From NCBI GenBank assembly GCA_020721645.1, contig DYMH01000024.1, positions 1 through 33,855 of the forward strand: 33,855 nt of DNA, in the 5' to 3' direction. The notes under the pieces are model-generated. The model worked only from the letters and a program-made list of their open reading frames with translations. It had not been told where the DNA came from and searched no databases. Within the stretch, counting starts at the first letter, position 1, and each line of letters opens with the position of its first letter. The position numbers were made by a program, and so were the translations under genes. Source of the stretch: Draconibacterium orientale (GTDB taxonomy: Bacteria > Bacteroidota > Bacteroidia > Bacteroidales > JAADGE01). Below are positions 1 through 6,769 of this stretch, piece by piece.

Positions 1-656
1 GCTTTTTTTGTCATTTTCAATCGCAATGTTGTTTCCGATGAGAGGCGAAAATCATCGAAATTGCTTATATCTGGCTGAAAATAAGTGATATGTTTCAACC
101 CGAAAAATTCATTAAAATCGATATACAAAGATGTGTAAGCATCGAGCCGAACAGTTTTCACTCGAGTTGAAGCCGAATCAAGCAATTGTTCGTATTCATT
201 CATAATCAAAGGTGCTGAGTACCATTTTAGTTTTTGGCGATTGTAAATTCTGAACCGCGGACCGATGCCTTCAATAATTCTTTTTCTGAAGAGTTTTATT
301 TCGTTGTATTGATGCTGAACGAAAAATTCGGCGGTTACGGAACCCGAATCACGAAAGGTATAATTGTGTCGAATATGTTGATATCCAAGATTTTGAACAT
401 CAGCATTGTTGTATTTCATGTATCCTAAGTAATTCAGAAAAATAAAACGTGATTTTCCTTTTGCGTATTGCAAATCGGCATTCGTTTTCAAATCCAAAAT
501 ATTATCGCCGATGTCTTTGAGGTTAAATTCGAAATTCAGACTTGCTTCAAATGGTTTTTTTGCCGATTTTCGGCTATTTTCGACATTCACAATTTGTGCT
601 TTTCCGAGAATCGAAATAAAGAAAATCAGGAAAAATATTGAAGGAAATCTACTCAC
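1..656 (-). CDS. DUF481-like outer-membrane protein (partial, 3' end beyond window)
   Basis: Reading the minus strand from a GTG at 656 gives an uninterrupted frame of 218 codons that runs off the left edge. There is no ATG near the start, which explains why simple ORF calling misses it. The product begins with a signal peptide (about residues 1-20, MSRFPSIFFLIFFISILGKA then Q) and continues with alternating aromatic/polar strands typical of outer-membrane beta-barrels. A stretch near residues 125-160 (IIEGIGPRFRIYNRQKLKWY, later MNEYEQL) resembles the DUF481/YdiY family, whose role is unknown. The GTG overlaps the end of the upstream SPOR gene by 8 bases, so the two are probably translated together. 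The open frame is seen directly; the DUF481 assignment is from memory and only moderately sure. The C-terminus is missing. Confidence 0.72.
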   Translation of the reverse strand, partial: MSRFPSIFFLIFFISILGKAQIVNVENSRKSAKKPFEASLNFEFNLKDIGDNILDLKTNADLQYAKGKSRFIFLNYLGYMKYNNADVQNLGYQHIRHNYTFRDSGSVTAEFFVQHQYNEIKLFRKRIIEGIGPRFRIYNRQKLKWYSAPLIMNEYEQLLDSASTRVKTVRLDAYTSLYIDFNEFFGLKHITYFQPDISNFDDFRLSSETTLRLKMTKK

Positions 657-1110
657 TTGCTTTTTCGGGATAATTGATATAATCCTGAACAACCCACGAA
701 TTGGGAAATGTTTTGGCAATAATATCCTTGAATCGCATAGCTTCGGCTCGGGTTCTGAAATCGCCGACACGCAATTTAAAATACGGCGAATCATATACAA
801 TATATGCTTCATATTGAGTTCCGTACTTGGTCAAAAATTTTGTTTTCAAGTCATTTGCTTGGTCGGGTGCCTTTCCTCCGGAACCGAAAAATATTTGTAC
901 GCGCCAGCCTGGAAAAGTATTGTCGTTGATTTGAGCGTGTTTCTTAACCAAATTAAGCAATCGCCAATCTTGATACAAAAAAACATCGCCGTCGGCAACC
1001 GAATGCCCCGAAGGCATAATTCCGGAATCTTCAATGCGAACAGGTGAATATTGTGAAAAACTTGAATTAACAGCCATAATAATTAATAAAAAAAAGAAGA
1101 TTTTTTTCAT
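649..1110 (-). CDS. Secreted SPOR-domain protein
   Basis: The product has about 153 residues. I chose the ATG at 1110 because it opens directly on a signal peptide (MKKIFFFLLIIMAVNSSFS, cleavage before Q); an upstream in-frame start at 1131 would add seven residues. The C-terminal two thirds resemble a SPOR domain: WRVQIFFGSG, a central YIVYDSPYFKLRVGDFRTR stretch and a closing helix with SWVVQDYI. SPOR domains bind peptidoglycan lacking stem peptides, so the mature protein probably sits in the periplasm at glycan strands. The preceding 60 residues match nothing I recognise. The stop codon overlaps the start of the downstream DUF481-like gene, which indicates an operon. The division link is family knowledge; no division gene is adjacent. 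Confidence 0.8.
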   Translation of the reverse strand: MKKIFFFLLIIMAVNSSFSQYSPVRIEDSGIMPSGHSVADGDVFLYQDWRLLNLVKKHAQINDNTFPGWRVQIFFGSGGKAPDQANDLKTKFLTKYGTQYEAYIVYDSPYFKLRVGDFRTRAEAMRFKDIIAKTFPNSWVVQDYINYPEKASE

Positions 1111-1150
1111 ATTTTGATAATTTAGTATCAAGATGCAAGTATCAAGTATT

Positions 1151-1185
1151 AAGACACAAAAACTTTTTTTAAAATCTTGTGTCTT
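1151..1185. other. Inverted repeat between the LEA-like and SPOR genes
   Basis: Perfect 9-bp arms AAGACACAA (1151-1159) and TTGTGTCTT (1177-1185) enclose a 17-base A/T-rich loop. It begins 12 bases past the stop of the minus-strand LEA-like gene. No clear U-tract follows on the minus strand, so it could be a weak terminator or an mRNA-processing hairpin. Just beside it the 9-mer AGTATCAAG occurs twice (1124-1132 and 1138-1146). Confidence 0.45.
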
Positions 1186-1197
1186 GGTAATTGTTTC

Positions 1198-1671
1198 TTA
1201 CATCTTATTAATATTCACTTTTTGTTTTTGGTCGATTTCAATTTTTTTACTGATAAGATATGCTTTAACTTTTGCGTTTCCTTTAAATTGAATTTCGGTT
1301 TCGGGTTGTGCAAATATTTTGTAAACAGCCGTCAGTCCGGTGAAAACATCTTTTATTTTGGTGTTTACTGCAAATTTTTGAATCTCTTCCGAATTTGCTG
1401 GAATTGTAATTGCTTGGCTGCTGCTGATATTTCCGGCAACGGAATTTTCGATTTCCACATCGAAATTGTAATCTACCAAGGTAATTGAGTACGAATTCGG
1501 ATTTTTAACCGGAATCATGACATCGAAATTGATACCTTCGGCTGATATTCCTTTTAATTTAACTCCCTGTATCGTACCAAATGTAACGGGTTTGTAGAAC
1601 GAGCACGATGCAAATAAACCAAAGGTAAAAACGAAGACAAATATCCGGAAGAATTGTCGATTTTTTTTCAT
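1198..1671 (-). CDS. LEA14-like (WHy-domain type) lipoprotein
   Basis: This 157-residue protein starts with a basic, hydrophobic leader ending in the lipobox FASC; Cys23 would be lipidated, anchoring it to a membrane. The remainder has the pattern of a LEA type 2/WHy domain: VKLKGISAEGINFDVMIPV followed by KNPNSYSITLVDYNFDVEI, an N-P-N motif at the end of one beta-strand, then IPANSEEIQKFAVNTKI. Many Bacteroidota carry such small lipoproteins; their molecular role is not established. It is transcribed away from thiL, with only 33 bases between the two start codons, so at least one promoter must overlap coding sequence. The family assignment rests on the strand and NPN pattern and is fairly confident. 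Confidence 0.78.
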   Translation of the reverse strand: MKKNRQFFRIFVFVFTFGLFASCSFYKPVTFGTIQGVKLKGISAEGINFDVMIPVKNPNSYSITLVDYNFDVEIENSVAGNISSSQAITIPANSEEIQKFAVNTKIKDVFTGLTAVYKIFAQPETEIQFKGNAKVKAYLISKKIEIDQKQKVNINKM

Positions 1672-1690
1672 CTTTGCAAAAAATTTAACG

Positions 1691-1698
1691 CAAATTTA
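1691..1698 (-). promoter_or_regulatory. Candidate -7 promoter element for the LEA-like gene
   Basis: The minus strand reads TAAATTTG followed by C, matching the Bacteroidota -7 consensus TAnnTTTG, 19 bases before the ATG at 1671. No TTG lies at the expected -33 spacing. The site is within the 33-base gap between two divergent genes. Confidence 0.35.
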
Positions 1699-1704
1699 GT
1701 GAAC

Positions 1705-2748
1705 ATGTCCGGAATAAAAAAAACTGAAATATCAACAATCGGCGAATTTGGATTGATTGAGCGAATTACAAAAGATACTGTTTTAAAAAACAAAAGCACC
1801 ATCAAAGGTATCGGCGATGATGCGGCAGTTTTGTCGCATCCCGATAAAAATATTGTTGTTACAACCGATTTACTTATCGAAGGCGTTCATTTTAATTTGA
1901 TGTATGTTCCGCTGAAACATTTGGGTTACAAGGCTGTTATTGTAAACCTGTCCGATGTTTATGCAATGAACGCCAAGCCGAAACAAATAGTTGTTTCGAT
2001 TGCTGTTTCCGGAAGATTCCCCCTTGAAGCGATTGATGAATTGTACGAAGGAATCCATTTGGCTTGCGAAAAATACGATGTCGATTTGGTCGGCGGCGAT
2101 ACAACTTCATCGTTTACAGGATTGATTATCAGCATTACAGCTATCGGCGAAGTGGAAAAAGGGAAACAAGTTTATCGCAACACGGCAAACGAAAACGATT
2201 TAATTTGTGTGTCGGGCGATTTGGGAGCGGCTTACGCAGGGCTTCAACTTTTGGAACGTGAAAAAGAAGTTTTTAAATCGAATCCGGAAATTAATCCGGA
2301 TCTGACAGGTTACGAATATATTTTGGAACGACAACTGAAACCGGAAGCTCGCCGAGACATAGTTGAATTTTTTGAAAAATCAGGAATACACCCAAGCTCT
2401 ATGATCGATGTGTCGGACGGACTATCGTCTGAAATTCTGCATATCTGCAAACAATCCAATAAAGGTTGCATTCTGTACGAAGAACACATTTCGATTGACG
2501 AACAGACGAAAAAATTTGCCACGGAAATCAATATCGACCCAAGTGTTTTCGCACTCAACGGAGGTGAAGATTATGAATTACTGTTCACAATTGCACAACC
2601 CGATTACGAAAAAATTAAATCGAATCCCGAAATATCGGTTATCGGACACATCACAAAACCTGAAGAAAAAAAACTTTTGGTAACTCGTGATGGTAATTTT
2701 GTGGAGTTGAAAGCCTTGGGCTGGAATGCACACTTGGAAAATAAGTAA
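1705..2748 (+). CDS. thiL: Thiamine-monophosphate kinase
   Basis: ThiL phosphorylates thiamine monophosphate with ATP to give thiamine diphosphate, the last step of cofactor synthesis, in the cytoplasm. I chose the ATG at 1705 (347 residues); the frame is open for 17 more codons upstream, but those lie across the divergent LEA-like gene and match nothing in the family. Family marks in order: GEFGLIERI near residue 13, GIGDDAAVL at 35-43 (acidic metal-binding residues), TTDLLIEGVHF at about 53-63, NLSDVYAMNA at about 81-90, VGGDTT near 122, the SSMIDVSDGLSSEI block near 232 and NGGEDYELLFT near 285. Length and motif order are typical of ThiL/PurM-fold kinases. It stands alone; no other thiamine gene is in the window. 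Confidence 0.95.
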   Translation: MSGIKKTEISTIGEFGLIERITKDTVLKNKSTIKGIGDDAAVLSHPDKNIVVTTDLLIEGVHFNLMYVPLKHLGYKAVIVNLSDVYAMNAKPKQIVVSIAVSGRFPLEAIDELYEGIHLACEKYDVDLVGGDTTSSFTGLIISITAIGEVEKGKQVYRNTANENDLICVSGDLGAAYAGLQLLEREKEVFKSNPEINPDLTGYEYILERQLKPEARRDIVEFFEKSGIHPSSMIDVSDGLSSEILHICKQSNKGCILYEEHISIDEQTKKFATEINIDPSVFALNGGEDYELLFTIAQPDYEKIKSNPEISVIGHITKPEEKKLLVTRDGNFVELKALGWNAHLENK

Positions 2749-2886
2749 ACTCCAATCGGTTTATATCAATTTTGTCTAATCTATACTACGCACGGTCATA
2801 AATTGCGTTTTATAAATTGTATAACTATTTGATATCAAAAACAATCAGCATATCAGCACATCAAAAAATCAACCAATCAAAATATA

Positions 2887-3642
2887 TTATTCTTGATTTG
2901 CCTTTACTTTTTTCATCAATTCGCCTGCAAACACAAATTCGTTCAATTCTTTGTTATCCGAATTAATAATTTCATGGCGATTTCCGTTCCACCATTTTTC
3001 GCCCTTGTAGATAAAAGCTACGGTATCTCCGATTTCCATGACTGAATTCATATCGTGCGTATTGACAACGGTTGTTATGTTGTAATCAATCGTTATTTCT
3101 CGAATTAATTTGTCTATAACAATTGCTGTTATTGGGTCTAAACCAGAATTTGGTTCATCGCAGAATAAATATTTCGGATTCAATGCTATAGCTCGTGCTA
3201 TTGCAGTTCGCTTTTGCATTCCGCCGCTTGCCTCTGCGGGATAGAGAGAATCGGCACCAACGAGATTCACTCGGTCTAAACAAAAATGAGCTCGTTTCAG
3301 CATTTCGGCTTTGGTCATGGTACTGAACATTTGCAATGGAAACATGACGTTTTCGAGAATCGTTGAAGAATCAAACAAGGCACCACCCTGAAATACCATT
3401 CCAATTTCTTGGCGTATTTGTTTTTTTTCGGTGCTGTTCATGTGCGAAAAAGCTCTTCCGTCATAAGAAATACTTCCGGAATCAATTGCATGTAAACCGA
3501 TTACGGATTTTAAAAGGACTGTTTTTCCCGAACCGCTTTGTCCGATTATTAAATTCGTTTTTCCTTGTTCAAAAACATGCGAGATATTTTTCAAAACTTC
3601 ACGCCCGGCAAATGATTTACAGACATTGGTAACTTCTATCAT
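2887..3642 (-). CDS. mlaF: ABC transporter ATP-binding protein, MlaF-type
   Basis: This 251-residue ATPase powers an MlaE-type phospholipid transporter at the inner membrane. All ABC motifs are intact: Walker A GQSGSGKT (34-41), Q-loop in GMVFQGGALFD (81-91), signature ASGGMQKR (138-145), Walker B YLFCDEP (158-164) with catalytic Glu163, D-loop SGLDP and switch His in VNTHD. The QGGALFD and EASGGMQKR variants are characteristic of the MlaF/Mkl subfamily. The start overlaps the end of the permease gene by four bases, so the two are translationally coupled. No MlaD (MCE) gene follows in the window; it is presumably encoded elsewhere, as is common in this phylum. Substrate is inferred from the family. 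Confidence 0.93.
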   Translation of the reverse strand: MIEVTNVCKSFAGREVLKNISHVFEQGKTNLIIGQSGSGKTVLLKSVIGLHAIDSGSISYDGRAFSHMNSTEKKQIRQEIGMVFQGGALFDSSTILENVMFPLQMFSTMTKAEMLKRAHFCLDRVNLVGADSLYPAEASGGMQKRTAIARAIALNPKYLFCDEPNSGLDPITAIVIDKLIREITIDYNITTVVNTHDMNSVMEIGDTVAFIYKGEKWWNGNRHEIINSDNKELNEFVFAGELMKKVKANQE

Positions 3643-4379
3643 GCGAGCATCATTTGAGTGAATATAACATCTGTCAATAGGATTAAAATACTGCTGTAAA
3701 CAACAGCCCGAGTACTTGCCTTACCTATTTCGAGTGCTCCTCCGCTGACATAATATCCGTGATATGCCGAAACCGAAGTTATAATGAATGCAAAAACCAA
3801 GGTTTTCATCATGGAGTAGGCAATGTAAAATGGAACAAAGGCATAATATAGCCCTTGTATATAGATTTCGGGACTGACCGCATTTGTTAGTAATGCTGCC
3901 AAGTATCCGCCCGTAATGCCAATAAAAATACTTAGAATATTTAAAAAAGGATTGATGATGACGGCAGCAATAATTTTTGGAAAAATCAAATATCCTGCCG
4001 AATTAATACCCATAATTTCGAGTGCATCAATTTGTTCGGTAACCCGCATCGTTCCAATTTCAGATGCAATATTAGACCCGACTTTCCCTGCAAGAATTAA
4101 ACCAACAACGGTCGATGAAAATTCTAATATCATTGAATCCCGGGCAGTCAGCCCTATAAGATAACGAGGCACAAAGGGACTTTCAACATTATATGCTGTT
4201 TGTAATGTGATTACTGCTCCCATAAAAACAGAGATTATAAAGATAATTCCCAAAGAATTAATCCCCAGACTATCTATTTCCCGAAGAATCAAGGAAAAAT
4301 AAATTCTGCCTTTTTCCGGCTTTTTGAAAGCCCTTGCGAGAAGTGCGTAATAACGTCCGATGTGAAATAAAATATTCAT
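3639..4379 (-). CDS. mlaE: MlaE-type phospholipid ABC transporter permease
   Basis: The product has 246 residues counted from the ATG at 4379; a TTG one codon upstream is possible. It is a polytopic inner-membrane protein. Family marks are GAVITLQTAYNV near residue 54, the LTARDSMILEFSSTVVGLIL block and AGKVGSNIASEIGTMRVTEQ (about 97-116), then IDALEIMGINSAGYL, the EQIDALEVMG-type coupling helix that contacts the ATPase. It forms the transmembrane dimer that works with MlaF and an MCE protein to move lipids between the membranes. The gene is first in a two-gene unit; mlaF follows with a 4-base overlap. The length is close to the usual 250-260 residues. Confidence 0.93.
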   Translation of the reverse strand: MNILFHIGRYYALLARAFKKPEKGRIYFSLILREIDSLGINSLGIIFIISVFMGAVITLQTAYNVESPFVPRYLIGLTARDSMILEFSSTVVGLILAGKVGSNIASEIGTMRVTEQIDALEIMGINSAGYLIFPKIIAAVIINPFLNILSIFIGITGGYLAALLTNAVSPEIYIQGLYYAFVPFYIAYSMMKTLVFAFIITSVSAYHGYYVSGGALEIGKASTRAVVYSSILILLTDVIFTQMMLA

Positions 4380-4383
4380 CAAG

Positions 4384-4391
4384 CAAAGTTA
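4384..4391 (-). promoter_or_regulatory. TAACTTTG element abutting the mlaE start
   Basis: The minus strand reads TAACTTTGC, a match to the Bacteroidota -7 consensus, ending only four bases before the mlaE ATG at 4379. If used, the mRNA would have almost no leader. No TTG is found at the -33 spacing, so this could be chance. Confidence 0.25.
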
Positions 4392-4534
4392 AGTAATTTG
4401 GTAAAAATTAAAAATGAATTTCAAAAAAAGAAAAAGATTGAACTCTAAGACCCGAAGTATAGAAAATTCTGCAAAAAAAATATTTTTCAAATTGCATTTA
4501 TTATAAATCGTAAGAAATGTCAGTGCGAAAAATA

Positions 4535-4542
4535 TATCTTTG
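4535..4542 (+). promoter_or_regulatory. Candidate -7 promoter element for the GDP-mannose gene
   Basis: TATCTTTG followed by C matches TAnnTTTG exactly and lies 20 bases before the ATG at 4563. No good TTG is seen at -33 spacing. Confidence 0.45.
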
Positions 4543-4562
4543 CATTTCCAAAACTATCATTT

Positions 4563-5654
4563 ATGAATGAAAATAATTACTGCGTAATAATGGCAGGAGG
4601 TATCGGAAGCCGCTTCTGGCCACTAAGTACAACCAATAAACCCAAACAATTTTTAGATATTTTGGGTTTGGGGCGAACTTTTTTGCAAATGACTTTCGAT
4701 AGATTTACACAGGTTTGCCCAATTGAGAACATCTTTGTTGTTACCAACGAAATGTATTCCCAAATCGTAGCACAACAACTGCCAGCTTTAAAACCCGAGC
4801 AAATACTTGCAGAGCCATTGCGTCGCAATACAGCTCCTTGCATTGCTTACGCTAATATGAAAATCAGGCAGTTAAATCACAATGCCAACATAATCGTTGC
4901 ACCATCGGACCATTTGATTACGCAGGAAGAAAAATTTCTTGAATACGTAAAAAAAGGATTGGATTTTACAGCAGAAAACAACGGCTTACTCACTTTCGGA
5001 ATCACACCAAGCCGTCCCGAAACAGGCTATGGGTATATTCAGATCACCCCCAATACAGCATCGCAAAAGTTTCCTGAAATACTAAAAGTTAAAACTTTTA
5101 CCGAAAAACCCGATTACCAAATTGCCGAACAATTTGTAAAAAGCGGTGAATTTTTTTGGAACTCAGGAATTTTTATTTGGTCGCTCAAAAGTATCAGTTT
5201 AGCTTTTGAGCAGCATCTTCAAGATATTGCAACCCTTTTTATGCCCGGAATGGAAATTTCAACCACGGAAGAGGAAATTGAGTTCGTAAAAAGAGCTTAC
5301 GCTGAATCTAAGAATATTTCGATTGACAAAGGAATTATGGAAAATTCTGACAATGTTTTTGTGATGTGCAGCGATTTTGGCTGGTCTGATTTGGGTACTT
5401 GGGATTCTTTGTACGAAAATTCGATTAAAAATGAAAAAAATAATGTTTTGATAGGAAACAATATATTGACTTACGAAACAAACAACGTTTTAGTACATGT
5501 TCCCAATGACAAACTTGTTGTTTTGCAGGGTTTAGAGAACTATATCGTTTCAGAATCGCAAAACATGTTGTTAATTTGCAAACGTAACGATGAACGGAAG
5601 ATTCGCGAAATTGTAAATGATATTTTAGCCGATAAAGGCGATAGATATGTTTAA
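4563..5654 (+). CDS. manC: Mannose-1-phosphate guanylyltransferase
   Basis: This 363-residue enzyme makes GDP-mannose from mannose-1-phosphate and GTP in the cytoplasm. The N-terminal nucleotide-binding signature is AGGIGSRFWPLS (11-22) followed by KPKQF; further marks are EPLRRNTAPCIA (84-95), the metal/nucleotide region APSDHLI (113-119), RPETGYGYI (151-159), the FTEKP loop (about 179-183), FFWNSGIFIW near 200 and a C-terminal SDFGWSDLGTWDSLYE block. It lacks the roughly 110-residue cupin isomerase domain of bifunctional ManC/AlgA proteins, so it is monofunctional. Its product feeds Gmd, encoded at 18552, and other mannosylation. It sits alone between divergent mlaE and convergent gldN and ends at a shared terminator. 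Confidence 0.93.
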   Translation: MNENNYCVIMAGGIGSRFWPLSTTNKPKQFLDILGLGRTFLQMTFDRFTQVCPIENIFVVTNEMYSQIVAQQLPALKPEQILAEPLRRNTAPCIAYANMKIRQLNHNANIIVAPSDHLITQEEKFLEYVKKGLDFTAENNGLLTFGITPSRPETGYGYIQITPNTASQKFPEILKVKTFTEKPDYQIAEQFVKSGEFFWNSGIFIWSLKSISLAFEQHLQDIATLFMPGMEISTTEEEIEFVKRAYAESKNISIDKGIMENSDNVFVMCSDFGWSDLGTWDSLYENSIKNEKNNVLIGNNILTYETNNVLVHVPNDKLVVLQGLENYIVSESQNMLLICKRNDERKIREIVNDILADKGDRYV

Positions 5655-5661
5655 AAAAAAA

Positions 5662-5687
5662 ACCGCTTAAAAAGCGGTCTTTTTTTT
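5662..5687. terminator. Bidirectional intrinsic terminator between manC and gldN
   Basis: A 7-bp GC-containing stem ACCGCTT (5662-5668) and AAGCGGT (5672-5678) has a three-base loop. It is flanked by a run of A on the left and a run of T on the right (5680-5687), so it gives a U-tract in both directions. It ends the plus-strand manC transcript and the minus-strand gldN transcript; the T-run extends into the gldN stop codon. Confidence 0.88.
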
Positions 5688-6528
5688 AAAATTCCCAGAG
5701 GTCATGTTCAAAATCGAAAATTTTTTCTTTAATATTTTCTGATTCTAACATCACTTCCAAACCCGTTGTGTACGATTGTATGAGACGATTGTTATAAACG
5801 TTTGATTCTTTAAAAATAAAACCTGTAAACATTCTTTTGAAGAAAATATCATCAAAAGTTCTGGATTCAGCTTGATTGTATGGATTGTAAACAGGTTGAT
5901 TCGCAAAAATATTTCGAGCCTCCGGATAATAAACCCAAAACAAAATTGAGTGCTTGGCATCGGTTTGTTCCAAATCATCGGCTCTGTAATATACTCGTAT
6001 GGGTGCGATTCCGATAACACGAACTTCCATAACCGAACGTTGTTTATCAAAAAACCACATTTCTTTGATTAAGACCTCTTCAACCTCACCTAAATCTGCT
6101 TTTTTCTTTTGAATAATGGGCTTAGATTCTCCTGTTTCTGCGTCAATTTCAAAAGTGGTATCAATTGAAGCCCCAAATTTTTCGTCAATTTCATTTATTG
6201 TTAATTGAGACGAAAAATCGTCATTACCAAAAGCTGTCAAACTTTTATTTTTGATACCCCACATGATAATTTGTATTAAACTTTTTCGTCCTTCAATTTC
6301 ATCTGTTGGATAATAAAGAGGCAGATTCATTTTTTCAGTCAAATTGATTCTTCTCCAAATAATTTTAGACCACATCACGTCTGCTTCACGTAAATACTGA
6401 TACGGAATCGGCTTTCGTTCCGATGAGTTATGGTCAAGATAAACACCTGTGAGCACTTGTGCATCACTCTTCAAAGAAGCTGTCAATCCAAAAGATAAAA
6501 ACATTATTATCAAAAATACTTTTTTCAT
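5686..6528 (-). CDS. gldN: Type IX secretion/gliding protein GldN (PorN)
   Basis: GldN is a periplasmic component that joins the GldK lipoprotein ring of the type IX secretion system beneath the outer membrane. The 280-residue product has a signal peptide (about 1-23, ending SDA before Q). Family marks include LREADVMWSKIIWRRINLTE near residue 47, LPLYYPTDEIEGRKSLIQII, the EVLIKEMWFFDKQRSVMEVR block (about 150-170) and RIYYRADD-like VRVIGIAPIRVYYRADD, then ILFWVYYPEARNIFA and FDDIFFKRMFTGFIFKESNV. It is the last gene of the gldKLMN set in the usual order. It ends soon after the conserved core (DLWEF), shorter than the longer C-terminal tails I recall for some homologues. Transcription stops at the terminator at 5662-5687. 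Confidence 0.95.
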   Translation of the reverse strand: MKKVFLIIMFLSFGLTASLKSDAQVLTGVYLDHNSSERKPIPYQYLREADVMWSKIIWRRINLTEKMNLPLYYPTDEIEGRKSLIQIIMWGIKNKSLTAFGNDDFSSQLTINEIDEKFGASIDTTFEIDAETGESKPIIQKKKADLGEVEEVLIKEMWFFDKQRSVMEVRVIGIAPIRVYYRADDLEQTDAKHSILFWVYYPEARNIFANQPVYNPYNQAESRTFDDIFFKRMFTGFIFKESNVYNNRLIQSYTTGLEVMLESENIKEKIFDFEHDLWEF

Positions 6529-6716
6529 GGGATATTGAATTAATTTTTTATAAATACTCGCGTTTGATAAATCAATTTTTTAAAATAAATGTATAATATG
6601 CTTGCTGAAAAAACCAGCTTTATTATTGGTTTAAAAAAATATTTTCGATGACTATTTAAATACAATATATAGTACAAACGCAGAAAATGGAATTTTATTT
6701 TACGAATTTAAACAAG

Positions 6717-6749
6717 ATAATCGCAAATGCGAAGAGCAAATGCGATTAT
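6717..6749. other. Imperfect hairpin and direct repeat downstream of gldM
   Basis: Arms ATAATCGC (6717-6724) and GCGATTAT (6742-6749) pair perfectly; the interior also contains a direct repeat of GCAAATGCGA (6723-6732 and 6736-6745). On the minus strand it begins 20 bases after the gldM stop and lacks a strong U-tract. The 241-base gldM-gldN gap otherwise shows no gene and no good -7 element, so the hairpin may trim or attenuate the transcript going into gldN rather than end it. Confidence 0.5.
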
Positions 6750-6769
6750 TCATTATAATACAATCATAA

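Noticed and set aside
511-1047. 178-codon plus-strand frame
   Set aside because: It is antisense to the SPOR gene and to the DUF481-like frame, has no family-like pattern and is Cys/Ile/Phe-rich as expected for a shadow.
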